Of a stretch of DNA of 64,000 nucleotides, positions 1-11,118 are shown in pieces (positions within the stretch are counted from its first letter, which is position 1; each line of letters begins with the position of its first letter). This stretch comes from Carposina sasakii. Its lineage: Eukaryota > Arthropoda > Insecta > Lepidoptera > Carposinidae. Where the stretch lies: contig CP053167.1 in assembly GCA_014607495.2 (NCBI GenBank), forward strand, positions 7,502,001 through 7,566,000. Reading direction: 5' to 3'. Under the pieces are notes generated by a model. It did no database searches. It was not told the origin of the DNA and saw nothing but the letters and a program-made list of their open reading frames with translations. A program made the translations under genes and the position numbers.

Positions 1-255
1 GTGTGCAAACACAGATGCACTCTCTATTCCGTTACTCTCATAGTCCGATGGGACGGAAAGCCGACACGACCGGAGCGAGATTAGGCGCAGGACCAACGGT
101 TTTACGTGCTTTCCGAGGCACGAGCTAAATGACAATTTGGCAACATTAAAATCTGTACATGAAATAAATTCATAGGTACAGGCCCGTGACTGGGATCGAA
201 CTTACGCTTCCCGCTTGGAAGGTGCACGTCATAACCACTGGGCTATCACCGCTTG
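1..255 (-). mobile_element. tRNA-headed SINE (type 1), cut by the window edge
   Basis: Read on the minus strand, the element opens at about 253 with a tRNA-like pol III promoter. An A-box-like GATAGCCCAGTGG is followed about 35 bases later by the B-box-like GTTCGATCCC (near 187-200). Next comes CACGGGCCTGTACCTATGAA and a body with GCACGTAAAACCGTTGG (near 97-118) and TGCATCTGTGTTTGC, which runs off the left edge. The body recurs at 22545-22700 and 55440-55690. The head recurs at 26605 and 38155, where it is joined to a different body. It is a retrotransposed SINE and not a working tRNA, because no acceptor stem can be paired. Confidence 0.7.
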
Positions 256-460
256 TGTGTGTATATACTTATATGGTATAGTTATCTTTATTCCACAAGG
301 AGATGGACAGAGGTGTGAAAATTACACACCTACTTCTTACCAGTAAGCCTATTAGGTGGTAATAGGTGAGCCTATCGCCGCTTTATGGGTACAAACAATT
401 ACATAATCTTGAGACTGGTAAAGAATCTAATGGGACATTTTTAAGTTAATATTTCATTAG

Positions 461-713
461 TGCGTGGTGCCGGAAGAGTAGAATTCGTACCACCCCATTT
501 CTGCCCGTGGGTATCGTACGAGGCGATTAAGGGTTTCCGGGAGGTGGGCAGCAGCGCCTCCCGTGTTGACAACATAGTCCAAATACAAATGCGGTCACCA
601 ACCAGCCTGCCCATCGCGGTGACTATGGGCAAATACCCCCCATGACAGTCTTGGTGGCGTGCCCCGGGGGAGGCCTACGTCCAGCAGTGGACTGCAATAA
701 GCTGATGATGATG
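461..713 (+). mobile_element. SINE family A, full length, with target-site duplication
   Basis: This is a 253-bp copy that starts GCGTGGTGCCGG and ends with GCAATAAGCTGATGATGATG. It is flanked by a perfect 10-bp direct repeat, ATTTCATTAG (451-460 and 714-723), which marks it as a clean retrotransposition event. The last ~50 bases (from GGGGGAGGCCTACGTCCAGC) match the reverse complement of the RTE LINE 3' ends at 27320-27385, 25689 and 19378. The SINE therefore probably borrows RTE machinery. The short open frames in it are fortuitous. Confidence 0.8.
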
Positions 714-861
714 ATTTCATTAGTATGAAGATAATAAAGCCAGCTCCGGCTATACTACTTTGTTTAAAAATTTCTTTATCTGGTACCTCTATTGTTGATT
801 TAGGTACCAAATAAAATAAAGGAGCATCGAAAAGAAATACACGCAAGATAAATATCACTAG

Positions 862-1051
862 AATACACCAGCTGCATTTCCTTCCGAGCATGTTGTAAGA
901 AGAGACTAAGGAACTCGGGCGGCAATCTCTCAGGCGATAAGCTAGCAACTTGTCACTGATCATCACATATGTTCCCGCTATGCTAAACGTGGATGTGTGA
1001 TCTCTTTTATGACTTCCTGCAGTTGGCTACCTTATTTTGAGCAAAGAGCCG

Positions 1052-1057
<6 letters not shown>
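862..1057 (+). repeat. Repeat family B
   Basis: The copy starts CACTAGAATACACCAGCTGC and passes through GACTAAGGAACTCGGGCG, GATAAGCTAGCAACTTGTCA and GCTATGCTAAACGTGG. It ends near GTTGGCTACCTTATTTTGAG and runs directly into a TA/TG microsatellite. At least 15 copies or fragments occur in the window on both strands. I see no terminal inverted repeats and no open reading frame. The class is uncertain: a SINE without an obvious head, or a Helitron-like fragment. Confidence 0.65.
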
Positions 1058-1107
<50 letters not shown>

Positions 1108-1192
1108 GGGGGGGTGGGTGTGTGTGTGTGTGTGTGTGGGGGGGGGTGGGTGTGTGTGGGTGTGTGTGTGTGGGTGTGTGTGTGTGTATATA
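1058..1192. repeat. GT/G-rich microsatellite
   Basis: A run of TG dinucleotides is interrupted by G tracts (GGGGGGGGGG, GGGTGGGTG) and is attached to the tail of the family B copy before it. The apparent Cys/Val/Gly open frames on both strands are artefacts of the repeat. Confidence 0.95.
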
Positions 1193-1574
1193 TGTTTTTA
1201 TAAAATGTATATGTTCATACGAAAACTTCCTCAAAATCGGAAAAACATAATGGTCTTACAATACAATACAATACAAAATTATCTTAGAACTTGTTCCTTG
1301 AAGATATTGTGGCGTAAGTCCTTCCATGTCACATTATGTAATGTACAAAAACAATTCCCTAATCTAATCTAAAAAGTCCATTCCGGGATGCGAACCCAGC
1401 ACAGTAGTTTAAACACTTCGCCCAATCATCACAGCGCGATAACAATTTACGTTACCACTTATTTTAATGAACATTTTAAACTGTCACTTATTCCACTGTA
1501 AAGGTACTGATACATTCGACCGTTTACAATATAATTTTTATTAATGTTAAATTGGAGAAAAATAAGCGAACGCG

Positions 1575-1845
1575 TCTTAGGCTAAGGCCGCACTACGGTT
1601 TTTTCCGGCAAGCAGTTAACCGCTAAGCCGCTTGACACGCATATACGGTTAAAAACCGCGAATATAAGTTCTATGGACCTAAAATTTTTGCGCGGTTTTT
1701 ATCCGTTAACCATGTAACAAAACGCGGTATTAAAATCGGTCAGGGGAAAAAACCCTCAGTGCGGCCGCTTCCATTAGTTTTCTTTACTCACAAAGTTAGG
1801 CGATTAAAAACCGCGGCGGTTTAGCCGCAGCGCAGCCTAAGCCTA
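1575..1845. mobile_element. Foldback MITE-like element
   Basis: Inverted, GC-richer ends read CTTAGGCTAAGGCCGCACTA on the left and (reverse complement of the right end) CTAGGCTTAGGCTGCGCTGC. An inner inverted pair, ACTACGGTTTTTTCC and GGGGAAAAAACCCTCAGT, lies near 1592-1607 and 1744-1762. Many CGCGGTTTTTAA-like and GGTTAAAAACCGCG words repeat inside. There is no coding capacity, and no clear target-site duplication. Confidence 0.55.
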
Positions 1846-1911
1846 GTGAGTATTGTAGCGATCAGACAGTAAGACTGGTTTTAAAAGATATGTGCTAAAT
1901 TATACTACGTT

Positions 1912-3574
1912 GCTATTTTATTTATTTTATTTTTATTTATTTTATTTTACAATTTTCGGAAGACCAACAGCGATACAAAAAGAGTAAAGTAGAAGAACTA
2001 GAACCATCGGGCCAATAACAGGTCTCCACAAATAGAAACAGAGCGAATACAATTCATGCACACAACAAAATACAGAAATTACACTTTGGCACAACTCACT
2101 GCCAATACCAACCTAATATTGAGTTGTAATTATTATTAACTAGATTAAAATTAACATACCACGATTAAAATTAACATACCACGATTAACATTTAAGGAAA
2201 AAGTCACTGCTAAGATGACGCCTAACCTTGCCGCATCCGGTGTCAAATAGGTCAAGATCCATGCACCTAGAAAGTTTATTGAATGCACCACTCGCCCGTA
2301 TGAGGAATGCATTCTGCCGGTACCTCGTTGAGACTAGAGGGATGGAAATTGGATTATTGTGGCGAAGGGACCTAGAAGGAACATTTAGACTTATCTGAGA
2401 TAGTAACTCAGGGCAATCTATATCGCTGGAGGCAATCTTTAAGAAGAAGACCAAGTCGGAGATTTCGCGACGTTTCTCTAAAGGGAGGATATGGTGTTTT
2501 TTGCAAAGGTTTGTGTAATTGCAGGAGTCATAGCAATCATTGGTTCGGTAGCACAGGAACTTAATAAACTTTTTTTGTATGCTTTCGATACGTTTGGTGT
2601 AAACATCGTATATAGGATTCCAGATCTGCGACGCATACTCCAAAGTACTTCGGACAAAACAGCAGTACAGGATTTTGATTGTTTTTATCTTAGTAAAATC
2701 CTTAGAACTACGCATCACAAATCCTAGTGCCCTAAAAGCTTTAGCCGTAATTTTGTCAACGTGTATGTCGAACAAAAGCTTAGAGTCATGATAGACGCCC
2801 AAATCACGAACAACACTCGCCCTCTGTAGTTTTTCTCCTTCAGAGTGTAATTGTGCACTATAAGATGTCTTTTACGACTAAACGTTACTATATTGCACTT
2901 AGAGGGGTTAAGCTCAAGGTGATTCAACTGACAATAAGTCTCCAGACGCACTAAGTCAGCTTGCAATGATTTAGCATCAGCTATCGATGATATTGTTGCA
3001 TAAATCTTCATGTCATCTGCAAAGCACAATAAACGTGACGTCTGGAAGCACTGGTCGATGTCATTAACAAATATCACAAAGAGTAACGGTCCCAGAAGAG
3101 ATCCTTGCGGTACACCACTTGGTATAGAAACCCAACTAGATATGTAGTTATTTACTACTATGGCCTGGGAACGATTATTTATATAGGAGGAGAACCATCT
3201 GAAGAGACTACCACAAATGCCAACTTTAGATAACTTGGTTAGTAACAAATTATGCTGAATACGATCGAATGCTTTACTATAGTCGGTATAAACAACATCA
3301 ACCTGCACACCATTATCCATAGCATCTGTCAGAAAGTCATTAATTAACACAAGATTGGACACCGTCGATCGACCCTTAAGAAAACCATGCTGAGTAGAGT
3401 TAAAGGAGTTTTTCAAAGCTGCATATACTTGACCATATACAATTCTCTCAAAAATCTTTGATACAATGCATAGCTTCGATATGGGGCGGTAATTGGTTAT
3501 GTCTGTTGTAGAACCTTTCTTATGTACGGGTGTTATAAGAGCGCGCTTCCATAATTTTGGCACAATTCTGCTAT
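1912..3574 (-). mobile_element. 5'-truncated Jockey/CR1-like LINE
   Basis: On the minus strand the element begins abruptly inside the reverse transcriptase at about 3574. It codes to 2185, then has a ~240-bp 3' untranslated region that includes two copies of a 20-bp unit (about 2145-2186). It ends in an AAATA-type A-rich tail (about 1912-1950). 5' truncation plus an A-rich 3' tail is the classic product of target-primed reverse transcription. Confidence 0.75.
2185..3574 (-). pseudogene. LINE reverse transcriptase, C-terminal two thirds, frameshifted
   Basis: It would copy LINE RNA into DNA at a nicked target. Two overlapping open parts (2724-3563 and 2185-2802) together give a typical RT. 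The fingers show ITPVHKKGS and NYRPIS, then HGFLKGRSTVSNL, DYSKAFDRI, SGVPQGSLLGPLLF and the catalytic FADDMKIY (the YADD box with F for Y). The thumb contains LNPSKC and a conserved tail AFRALGFVMRSS...SQIWNP. The break lies in an A-run near 2836-2840, just after YTLKEK. One missing A restores the frame, and the downstream segment continues as VVRDLGVYHDSK. There is no endonuclease domain because the copy is 5'-truncated. An in-frame TAA at the 5' end marks the truncation point. The product matches the Jockey/CR1 clade better than RTE. It is not a functional gene. Confidence 0.8.
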
Positions 3575-4481
3575 GATGTTAATTCGATTGGTAACTATAG
3601 AACGCATCTATAGCAAAGTAAATAACAACTTTCTGGTGGAAAGGCAGCATAAGCTTCGAGCTTTTTGTAACGCACGACAAAATCATCCTGAAGAATATTT
3701 TTTGACAAGTATGACTAGTGTTTTTGTTAAAAAGGTCATGAAAATATCAAGCAGGAATGTTTGACTTGATGCTTGGCTCTGTTCGTTTATATAAAAATAC
3801 ATGATGTTACAATTTAGCCAAGTCTATCAGCACCTTTACACTGGACAGTAACATTAACATGGCATTCCAGAAACATCGCCGGTTTCCTGCTCGCACTGCA
3901 GCATACAAATAAAAACAAAACAACCGCGGCCTGCCTCAACGCACTGCAGATATACCAAGGGCATCGCACGCGGGGTGCGAGTGCATCGCATGTAGAGGAT
4001 GACGCAGAAGCGACATTAATCAAATATGTACATACATACATGCATGTAGTCCCGCCCATTTACCCTTAAAGAGGTTGGGCAGAAGTGTGCAAACTAAACA
4101 CTTAAATTTAAATACTTAGATGATAATTACATTACATTATATTTTAGTGACAGCGTTCAAAATACTCGTAGAAGCTGAAATGTGTGGCTCGGCGTCTATG
4201 GTCACAATTTGATATAAGTAGAGTCAAGCTTTACAGTAATTTCATAAGATTTAAGCATAAAAATCTGGTCTAAAGCAGTTGATGCGCTTATATGTGTAAT
4301 AATGCAAAAAGATTCATTATGTACCCGCATCTACCTACAATAACGTCACTGTTTAAATAAATACATAAATACACACTTTACTTACAAGCTGATTGACTTT
4401 AAAATCCCTAAGGTCTAGGTATTGTGGTTAGGTACTATAAGCAACCCTTATTATAGAAACATCCATAAACGGAAACAAATC
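3575..4481. other. No gene recognised; one short E-like fragment
   Basis: This is AT-rich sequence. Near 4030-4085 there is a fragment of the widespread ATACATACATGCATGTAGTC / GGGCAGAAGTGTGC repeat, related to family E. A short plus-strand open frame (3573-3764) abuts the LINE truncation point, but I recognise no protein in it. Confidence 0.5.
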
Positions 4482-4700
4482 TTACTAATATTATAAACGC
4501 GAAAGTTTGTGAGTATGGATGGATGGATGGATGTTTGTTACTCTTTCACGTAAAAACGGCTGGAGCGATTCAAATAAAATTTAGTATGGAATTAGCTGAC
4601 ACTCCGGATTGACACATATGCTACTTTTTATCCCGGGAAATTTTTTTTATCCCGGATAATTTCGACATTTTGTTTTTTCTACAGTCCATATGCAAATAAA
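4482..4700 (+). mobile_element. Helitron-like non-autonomous element, 3' truncated
   Basis: It starts TCTTACTAATATTATAAACG, the typical start of the lepidopteran GCGAAAGTTTGTGAG class. It then has a GGAT/GATG microsatellite, ACTCTTTCACGTAAAAACGG, and the shared 3' segment TTTATCCCGGATAATTTCGA. The copy stops at TCTACAGTCCATATGC before the expected CTAGT terminus. The class assignment rests on my memory of the family and on comparison with the complete family D copies here. Confidence 0.6.
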
Positions 4701-6001
4701 AAAGAGATGGCTTCTTTACAAAATTTTATTCTGATGACGACTTGTAATGGGTGGTAAGATCAAGTAGTGTGACCAGTTCTTTTTTTCAGATCCTTCATTA
4801 CTAACGACTTTCTATTATCTATTTACTTATACGAGTTTATTATAAATTGGTCACCTATTACCCCGTCTTATACCTTTGGAGAATCCTAGGGAACTTATAA
4901 GGTAATCGTCTGTAGAGAATTTAACCTAAAACACCCTTTAAACTAAATGATGAAATTTGGGTGATTTGCACAATTTGTTTAATAGTTTGAGAACGTGATT
5001 TCATATTGTAATGTATGTAAAAAATATACTTTTAAGAACTCAATTTTCTCATACTATACCAATATTCCAATTAAAACTACTTAAATTTTCTTCGGAAATA
5101 ACTTACTTTTTGATCAATATCAAATTATTTTAAGTCTAGGTTACAAATAATATTTGTTTTTGATTAAAATACTTACGTTGTAAGTAAGATTAATGTTAAT
5201 TAATTAAAATAAGACAGTTGACGAAGCATAAAAGTAAGTTTAAGGTCACAGTCTAGACATAGAATAGAATAAGAACCTTCTTTGATTATGAGAGACAGAT
5301 AGTGTTCTAGGTGGGTATATACCTATATATGATTTTAAAATATCGGCTATATAAATTAAGAAACCTTTTTGTTACTGAATGACTGTAATACGGTGTTGGA
5401 AGCTGAATTTTGCATGTAATATGTTTCTTGGTGAGTGTAGTACACCCATACCGAAAGGAATTCTCGAAATTCCCACAGGAATGGGAAAAATGGGAATTCT
5501 AAAGTTTTCGCGAACGAAGTGTTGGGTGGTCCGTTATCAACACATATTTTTGCCAATTGCACATCAAATATAACGACCTGGTAAAAATAGTTATTACTAT
5601 TATTTGCAATCCTTCGTTTATGTTTAGTGCCTTAAATCTTTGAGTTATAATGTTATATTTACTACAACTATTATGACTATTTAACACTCATGTGTTAAAC
5701 GTTAATTTGTAATATTATCATATTAGGTTTTGCATTACAAGCGATAATTAGATAGGTACTGCATGACACAAATATAAAACAAAATTAAAACGATGTCTCC
5801 AAATAGCTCATAGTACAGTTAATATTTAAAAAATAACTAAAATCTTCTACTACAATATATCTAGTATAAACTTCTATTTTTTGCAATAAAATTAGGCATT
5901 CCCATTTTTATACACATAAATATTATCAAAAGCCTATGTCGCTAGGTACTTAACTAATTATTAAGCGTTCATTCACATCTGCAGGTCACTTAGTCTATGA
6001 G
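4701..6001. other. No gene recognised; AT-rich
   Basis: The only repeat-like piece I can support is 5455-5525 (AATTCTCGAAATTCCCAC ... CTAAAGTTTTCGCGAACG). It resembles the 3' part of the G-type Helitron-like copy at 21360-21430. The rest is simple AT-rich DNA. Confidence 0.45.
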
Positions 6002-6063
6002 GGTCTTGACCCCGCATCGTGACCAGCGGGCGAACGTTGCCACTGAGCTCAATTGGACCGGCG
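6002..6063 (-). repeat. tRNA-like relic, possible SINE head
   Basis: On the minus strand, GAGCTCAGTGGCAACGTTCG (A-box-like) is followed by GCGGGGTCAAGACCC (B-box-like). The arms do not fold into a full tRNA, and no other copy is seen in the window. This is a weak call. Confidence 0.3.
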
Positions 6064-6167
6064 CAATCTATAGGTATAGTCGCGTTGCGGATCAAGTGTG
6101 ATTTACTGGCTATTGTAAAAAGCTCCAGAAACATGATTGAAAGGGATTGAGAATTTTTGCAACATAC

Positions 6168-6345
6168 ATAGACATATGGACACGTTTGTGTACCCTAAAT
6201 GGGGTAGCCAGAACTACAGGATAATAAGGGAGAATCCACAGCTACGTTTAGCATTGAGGGGATAGATGCTAGTAATCAGTGACCAGTAGCTAGTTTATCG
6301 CCTCAGAGAATGCCCGAGTTCCTTGTTGTATCAGTCAGAAAGGAC
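6168..6345 (-). repeat. Repeat family B
   Basis: Minus-strand copy: GTACCCTAAATGGGGTAGCC at its 3' end, GCTAGTTTATCGCCTCAGAG in the middle, and GCCCGAGTTCCTTG. It is truncated before the CATCAGCTGC start. Confidence 0.6.
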
Positions 6346-7289
6346 TTTTTGGTCATTTCAATAGTCGGGGGATACATACACACTCGTATTTCATGAAGAA
6401 GTATGTTCGAAGACGTATAGATATTCTTCGGGCTTTTTACTGGAAAAGGGTTGTCAATGATTGTGTGTCAACAATATTTTCACCCTTTTCTGATTTTTCG
6501 AAGTCCACGTGGAGGAAAATATTACCTAATATTCCGAAGCTATTAGGCAATTTAATTATGGCTCAGCCATAAAAATATCTCTTTGAGTTGTTAAAGTAAG
6601 AATATAAATATGAAACTCGAGTGACTGAACTTACATTATAGGTTGACAAATGTAGCATTTTATGTGGCTTTAAAAGTTCGAAATATGATTGCTTTTATAC
6701 ATAGGTATTTTGTATGAAGATAGTTATTAAAATACATTGTATTAACATCGTAATTTATTTCTTGAAGTATTTGATATCCGAGCTATCAATGAATTGGTGA
6801 CATTGTTATTGCTTAAAATACGCTAGTTTCAATACAAATGAGACTGAGAGTAGTAAAAAGTAACATAATCAAAATATTATAAATGGGAAAATACACATAA
6901 TTGAAGAAGTGCACAGACACGGTCGAGGGCGTCCTCTAGTTTAAAGTATAGCAGCAGCAAATTTGTCATAAATAATTTCCGGAATTTTAAAATTCTGTGG
7001 CGGCGCTAGTGGATTTCAACAGATGATAGCAAACTAGACAATATTAAGATGACCCTCTTTCGCAGTCTATCGGTAACATGTACGTAATAGCGTGTATTGT
7101 TGATCCGTACATTGCTATCGTATCTATAGTTCCGTATACTCGCCGGGTAATCAGGTATTATAGACGTCTACATTATTATTATGTAGATGTTTACTTAAAT
7201 TGTTCATGTTGATAATTGACGTGTTCTGATTGAACTATGTATTACGTACATATATACAGAATACGAAATAGATGGTAGCATTAAGACAT
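6346..7289. other. No gene recognised; AT-rich flank of the 7.3-kb transposon
   Basis: I see no repeat family, open frame of note or RNA gene here. Confidence 0.45.
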
Positions 7290-7323
7290 AATTCTGTACC
7301 CTCAGTGAAAACTGATATAAGTC
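7290..7323 (+). repeat. Left terminal inverted repeat
   Basis: 34 bases, beginning AATTCTGTACC and ending GATATAAGTC. The exact reverse complement is at 11119-11152. Confidence 0.9.
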
Positions 7324-8044
7324 GAGTTATAGCACTTTTAAGATTTTTATACATATAGAATCTGTGTAAAATGCTCTATTTTTCTATGTAATCCACGTAA
7401 GCTCGTCTGGATACGAAGATATTTTTTGTGCGTAATAATACAAGTCGCCATAAATCATCAAATAGCCTTGAAAGCCTTGTGTGTAGAGATTTAATGTGAC
7501 ATGTATTCATAATGTTTTATATATTTTATTTCAATTGTAAGTATTAAATAATACAGATACAGTTAAATTATCTTACCCATCAAAAGTACATTGATATAAG
7601 ATTGTTGGTCATGATACAATTTAAAATGTATTGCAGTTCACGACTTGATCTATGTGTAATTCTAATGTGAATATTGACGTAATTTCATGTAATACATTTG
7701 ACATTATATAAAAATTTGAGAAATTAGGTGTTTTCTAATATATTTCGAAATACATTATTTTCTACGAGACCGTATAAGTATCATTATGTTTGTATCAATT
7801 AATACAACCCACTTAAATCAAAAATGTTACTAGGTCCTTGGAAACTTTGTGAAAAATCTGTTGGTGTCAAGTGATTTTAATTTCATACTTCTATCTTCTT
7901 CTAATGTGCGAGTTTCATACCGGCGTGAAAGAGACAATTTACATTTATCGCATCGAATCTGACGTACCGAATCAACCATAAGAAAAGAAGAAACGAAAGT
8001 CGTTAAAGGAAAGAAGAGAAGATCGGTTAAAGAGAATTATGAAT

Positions 8045-9703
8045 AGAAACGCTGGATTATCTTACATTACAAAGGCGGGAAATCTTCTGCCGCGCAAAGT
8101 GTAAGGAGTTAATTCCAGAAGTCGAGAGACAGTACATTTTTGGTGAGTATTGGGGCTTAGGCTCATATGACAAACGTACTAAATATCTAGAAAGATTAAT
8201 ATCTACGTAAAGTAAACGACATCGGTAATATGTAAATAAATACAAACTTATTTACTTTGGTAAAGAGTAAAATATTTGCAAAGGCTGCTTGCTTAAAACA
8301 TTAGGTGAGTCTAATCGTTTTCTGCAAACAGTAAACGAAAAAATTCAAAAATATGGACGTGTGGTAAAAACTGAACAAGGTCGGGCAGCTAGTTACATAA
8401 AAGTATCAGAGTCAAAATTGAATGAAGTTAAAGAACACATTAATACATTTCCTGCGTTTGAAAGTCATTACTCTAGGGCAAAAACATCGAAGAAGTATTT
8501 AAGTTGTGACCTGTCTATTGAAAAAATGTACAATCTTTATAGAGGTTGATAATCCTGTTAGCTTATCCGTATACCGATCTGTTTTTAAAAATATGAATTT
8601 GTCTTTCAAAAAACCAGCTGTGGACACATGTAACAAGCGTAATTTACTACAAATTAAATTAAAATATGCTAACTCACCGAAAGAAACGAATAATATACAA
8701 GATATTCTAAAACAACATCAAGAACAGTACGAAGCAGCATATAATGAAAAACGCAGAGATAAAGATATCGCAAAAGAGTTTGATGATACATGTGTGAAAG
8801 CGTTCGACTTGCAGCAATGCTTACCGACGCCACTTTTAACTATTTCAAGTGCTTTTTATAAACGGCAACTATGGGTTTACAACCTGACTGTACATGACTT
8901 CAAAACTAATCATGCTTATTGCTACATGTGGCCAGAATCAAGGGGAGGCAGAGGAGCAAATGAAATTTCTTCGACTTTGTTATTAATCGTTTACCATTAT
9001 TGCATCCAAATTAATTATGTACTCAGATTCATGCGCGGTACAAAATAAGAATTAAGTTGTAACAACAATGTCACTTATACTTGTTCAGAACTCAGCCCAA
9101 TTGACTACTGTAGAACATAAATTTTTAGTCCCTGGTCATACTCACATGGAAGTAGATTCTGATCATGCGCTGATAGAACGCACGAAGAAGCGCACTTCTA
9201 TAAACATTCATCTTCCAAGAGATTGGTATCAGTTAGTCCGTAGTTCGTCTAATCGTGCTAATAAATTTTCTGTTATAGAAATGTCTTTTAATGATTTCTA
9301 TGATTTTGCTGATTTTTCCAAAAAACAACTTCAAGTAAAGAAGGTAAATACTAGGGGCGAAAAGTTTGTGTGGTCAAATACACAACACTTAGTTTACACC
9401 AAGGGACAGTTTCCGATATTTAATTACAAAGAGAGCTACACGGCCAACAAATTTAATGCCATGTCATATGCAAGAAGAGGCAAAAGACATGATCAAAATA
9501 TTAATTTAGAAAGTATTAAGAAATGTTACGTTGAGCCAGTGCCTATAGCAGCAGAGAAAAAAGCAGATCTGATTTCTCTTTTGGATTATATTGAACCAAG
9601 CGCTCATGAGTTCTACATTAACTTGCCCTCAACCACTGATATATCTACTAATTTAGATCCAGATTTAGTTGAGGAAGAAGAGTATTGTGCTGTAAGGTTT
9701 TAG
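8045..9703 (+). pseudogene. Transposase-like protein (DUF7869-type, by recall), broken
   Basis: Probable DDE/RNase-H-like transposase of the surrounding TIR element. Pieces in order: an N-terminal stretch GLSYITKAGNLLP (8045-8098), then a +1 shift into CKELIPEVERQYIFGEYWGL and GSYDKRTKYLERLIS. Stops fall at 8208, 8226 and 8268, within the stretch that continues as NICKGCLLKTLGESNRF. An open segment 8289-8549 ends at a 2-nt deletion in an AGAG run near 8541. Next is frame 8550-9000 with TVHDFKTNHAYCYMWPES and GGRGANEISS. A second shift before 9017 leads into MYSDSCA.QNKN, where the Asp is a likely catalytic residue. TAA follows at 9053, then a clean stretch 9068-9703 with GHTHMEVDSDHALIER and an acidic tail EEEE. 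The motif set recalls an arthropod-wide family of uncharacterised transposon proteins often labelled DUF7869. That name is from memory. Confidence 0.65.
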
Positions 9704-9868
9704 ATACTTATTTTTACTAATAATTTAATTGTTTATATTATTATGTTTTGATTACTTTATTTCTACTGAGCTCGCTTAGAAAAAGCATTTTTCGTTGTGG
9801 TTTATTTTATTTTATAGATTGTTTTCTTTGATCTCAGAATGTTTGTTGATTGGGTAACTACTCTTTAG
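9584..9868 (+). repeat. Tandem duplication, unit 1 (gene 3' end + 3' flank)
   Basis: It starts GATTATATTGAACC (codons DYIE near the protein C terminus), contains the stop at 9701-9703 and ~165 bp of 3' flank. The sequence restarts at 9869 with an offset of 285 bp. Confidence 0.85.
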
Positions 9869-10185
9869 GATTATATTGAATCAAACGGTCATGAGTTCTA
9901 CATTAACTTGCCCACGACCGGTGATGTATCTCCTAATTTAGACCCAGATTTAATTGAGGAAGAAGAATATTATGCTGTCAGATTTTAGATACTTATTTTT
10001 TCTGATAATTTAATTGTTTATATTATTATGTTTTGATTACTTTATTTCTACTGAGCTCGCTTACAAAAAGCATTTTGGCTTATTTTATTTTATAGATTGT
10101 TTTCTTTAAGTTCAAAATTTTACAGAGATTAATGAAACTGGAAGCTGTTTTCTCAGAAGGTTTGTCGATTGCATAAATACTTAAG
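9869..10185 (+). repeat. Tandem duplication, unit 2, open C-terminal frame preserved
   Basis: This second copy of unit 1 is about 85-90% identical by eye. Its first 120 bp (9869-9988) remain open in the equivalent frame, ending EEEEYYAVRF then TAG. Differences include silent changes. It carries ~40 bp (about 10104-10150) missing from unit 1, so unit 1 has a deletion and unit 2 is closer to the original 3' flank. Confidence 0.8.
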
Positions 10186-11118
10186 TAGTTATTAATGTTT
10201 GTTACCAAGTATATCGCGTTAAAGATAAAACTGCCATAATAAGTATTAAGTATAGTATTAAGAGCACAAAGATAATTGTTAGACTAGAGTATTGCCGTTT
10301 TTAAATTTAATGGTTCTTAGTCACCACATTAAGTAACTCGAAAATTTAATTTAACTGATCTCTTCCGTAAGATTGAAATCAAAGACTGATGATTGTTCAA
10401 ACTATTGTAAGGGTTAATAATATTAAATTATTATTAACATAATATATTAAAGTTCAATTTGTTATTTCAATTCTAGGCTACAATAAAAAACATATAAATC
10501 TGAAATACTTGTTTCAATTTGCATAACCAATATTAGAAGAACTACAAACCTACATTATTACTATGATTGTGCCACTAAAATATTTGTATTATTTGACACA
10601 ATCCAGAAATTAAAACTTTAAGAAAACAAGTTGAGATATATTATTAGACATATTTTTTTATCATGTTATCTTATGTGTTAAATAATTTTTTATTTATTAT
10701 ATAGTAATAATTGTATTTTAGTGACTGCAAAATAAAGAGACTACTATTTTGCGAAAGTTTTGTTCTGAAAGTTTTGTTAGATATTAATAATTATATATTT
10801 AAATGCTATCTGAATCCATAGTTGTATCATGTTTCACCAACATCAACTGCACTAGTAGATTGGTGTAAAATAATATTATTTTACTTAAATTATTTTACAC
10901 AAATGAATTTTGATGTGATAAATAATACAAGTGGTTATTTTACTTCATTACTTAAAATATATTAAATATAGTGCTTTCTTATATACATCACAGCATAGAG
11001 GCTAAAATTATCTATCTCAATCAGTTTTTACTTTGCTAATACAATACATAACAAAAAAGTTATACGCATGTAAATGTGCAAAAACTTTGAAGCCGTTTTT
11101 CTCAAAACTATCATTTCA

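Noticed and set aside
997..1372. Several long Cys/Val/Gly and His/Thr open frames
   Set aside because: They are translations of the TG microsatellite on both strands.
3573..3764. 63-codon plus-strand frame (QHKLRAFCNARQNHPEEY)
   Set aside because: It looks somewhat protein-like, but has no recognised motif, abuts a LINE truncation point and cannot be assigned. Left as unknown.
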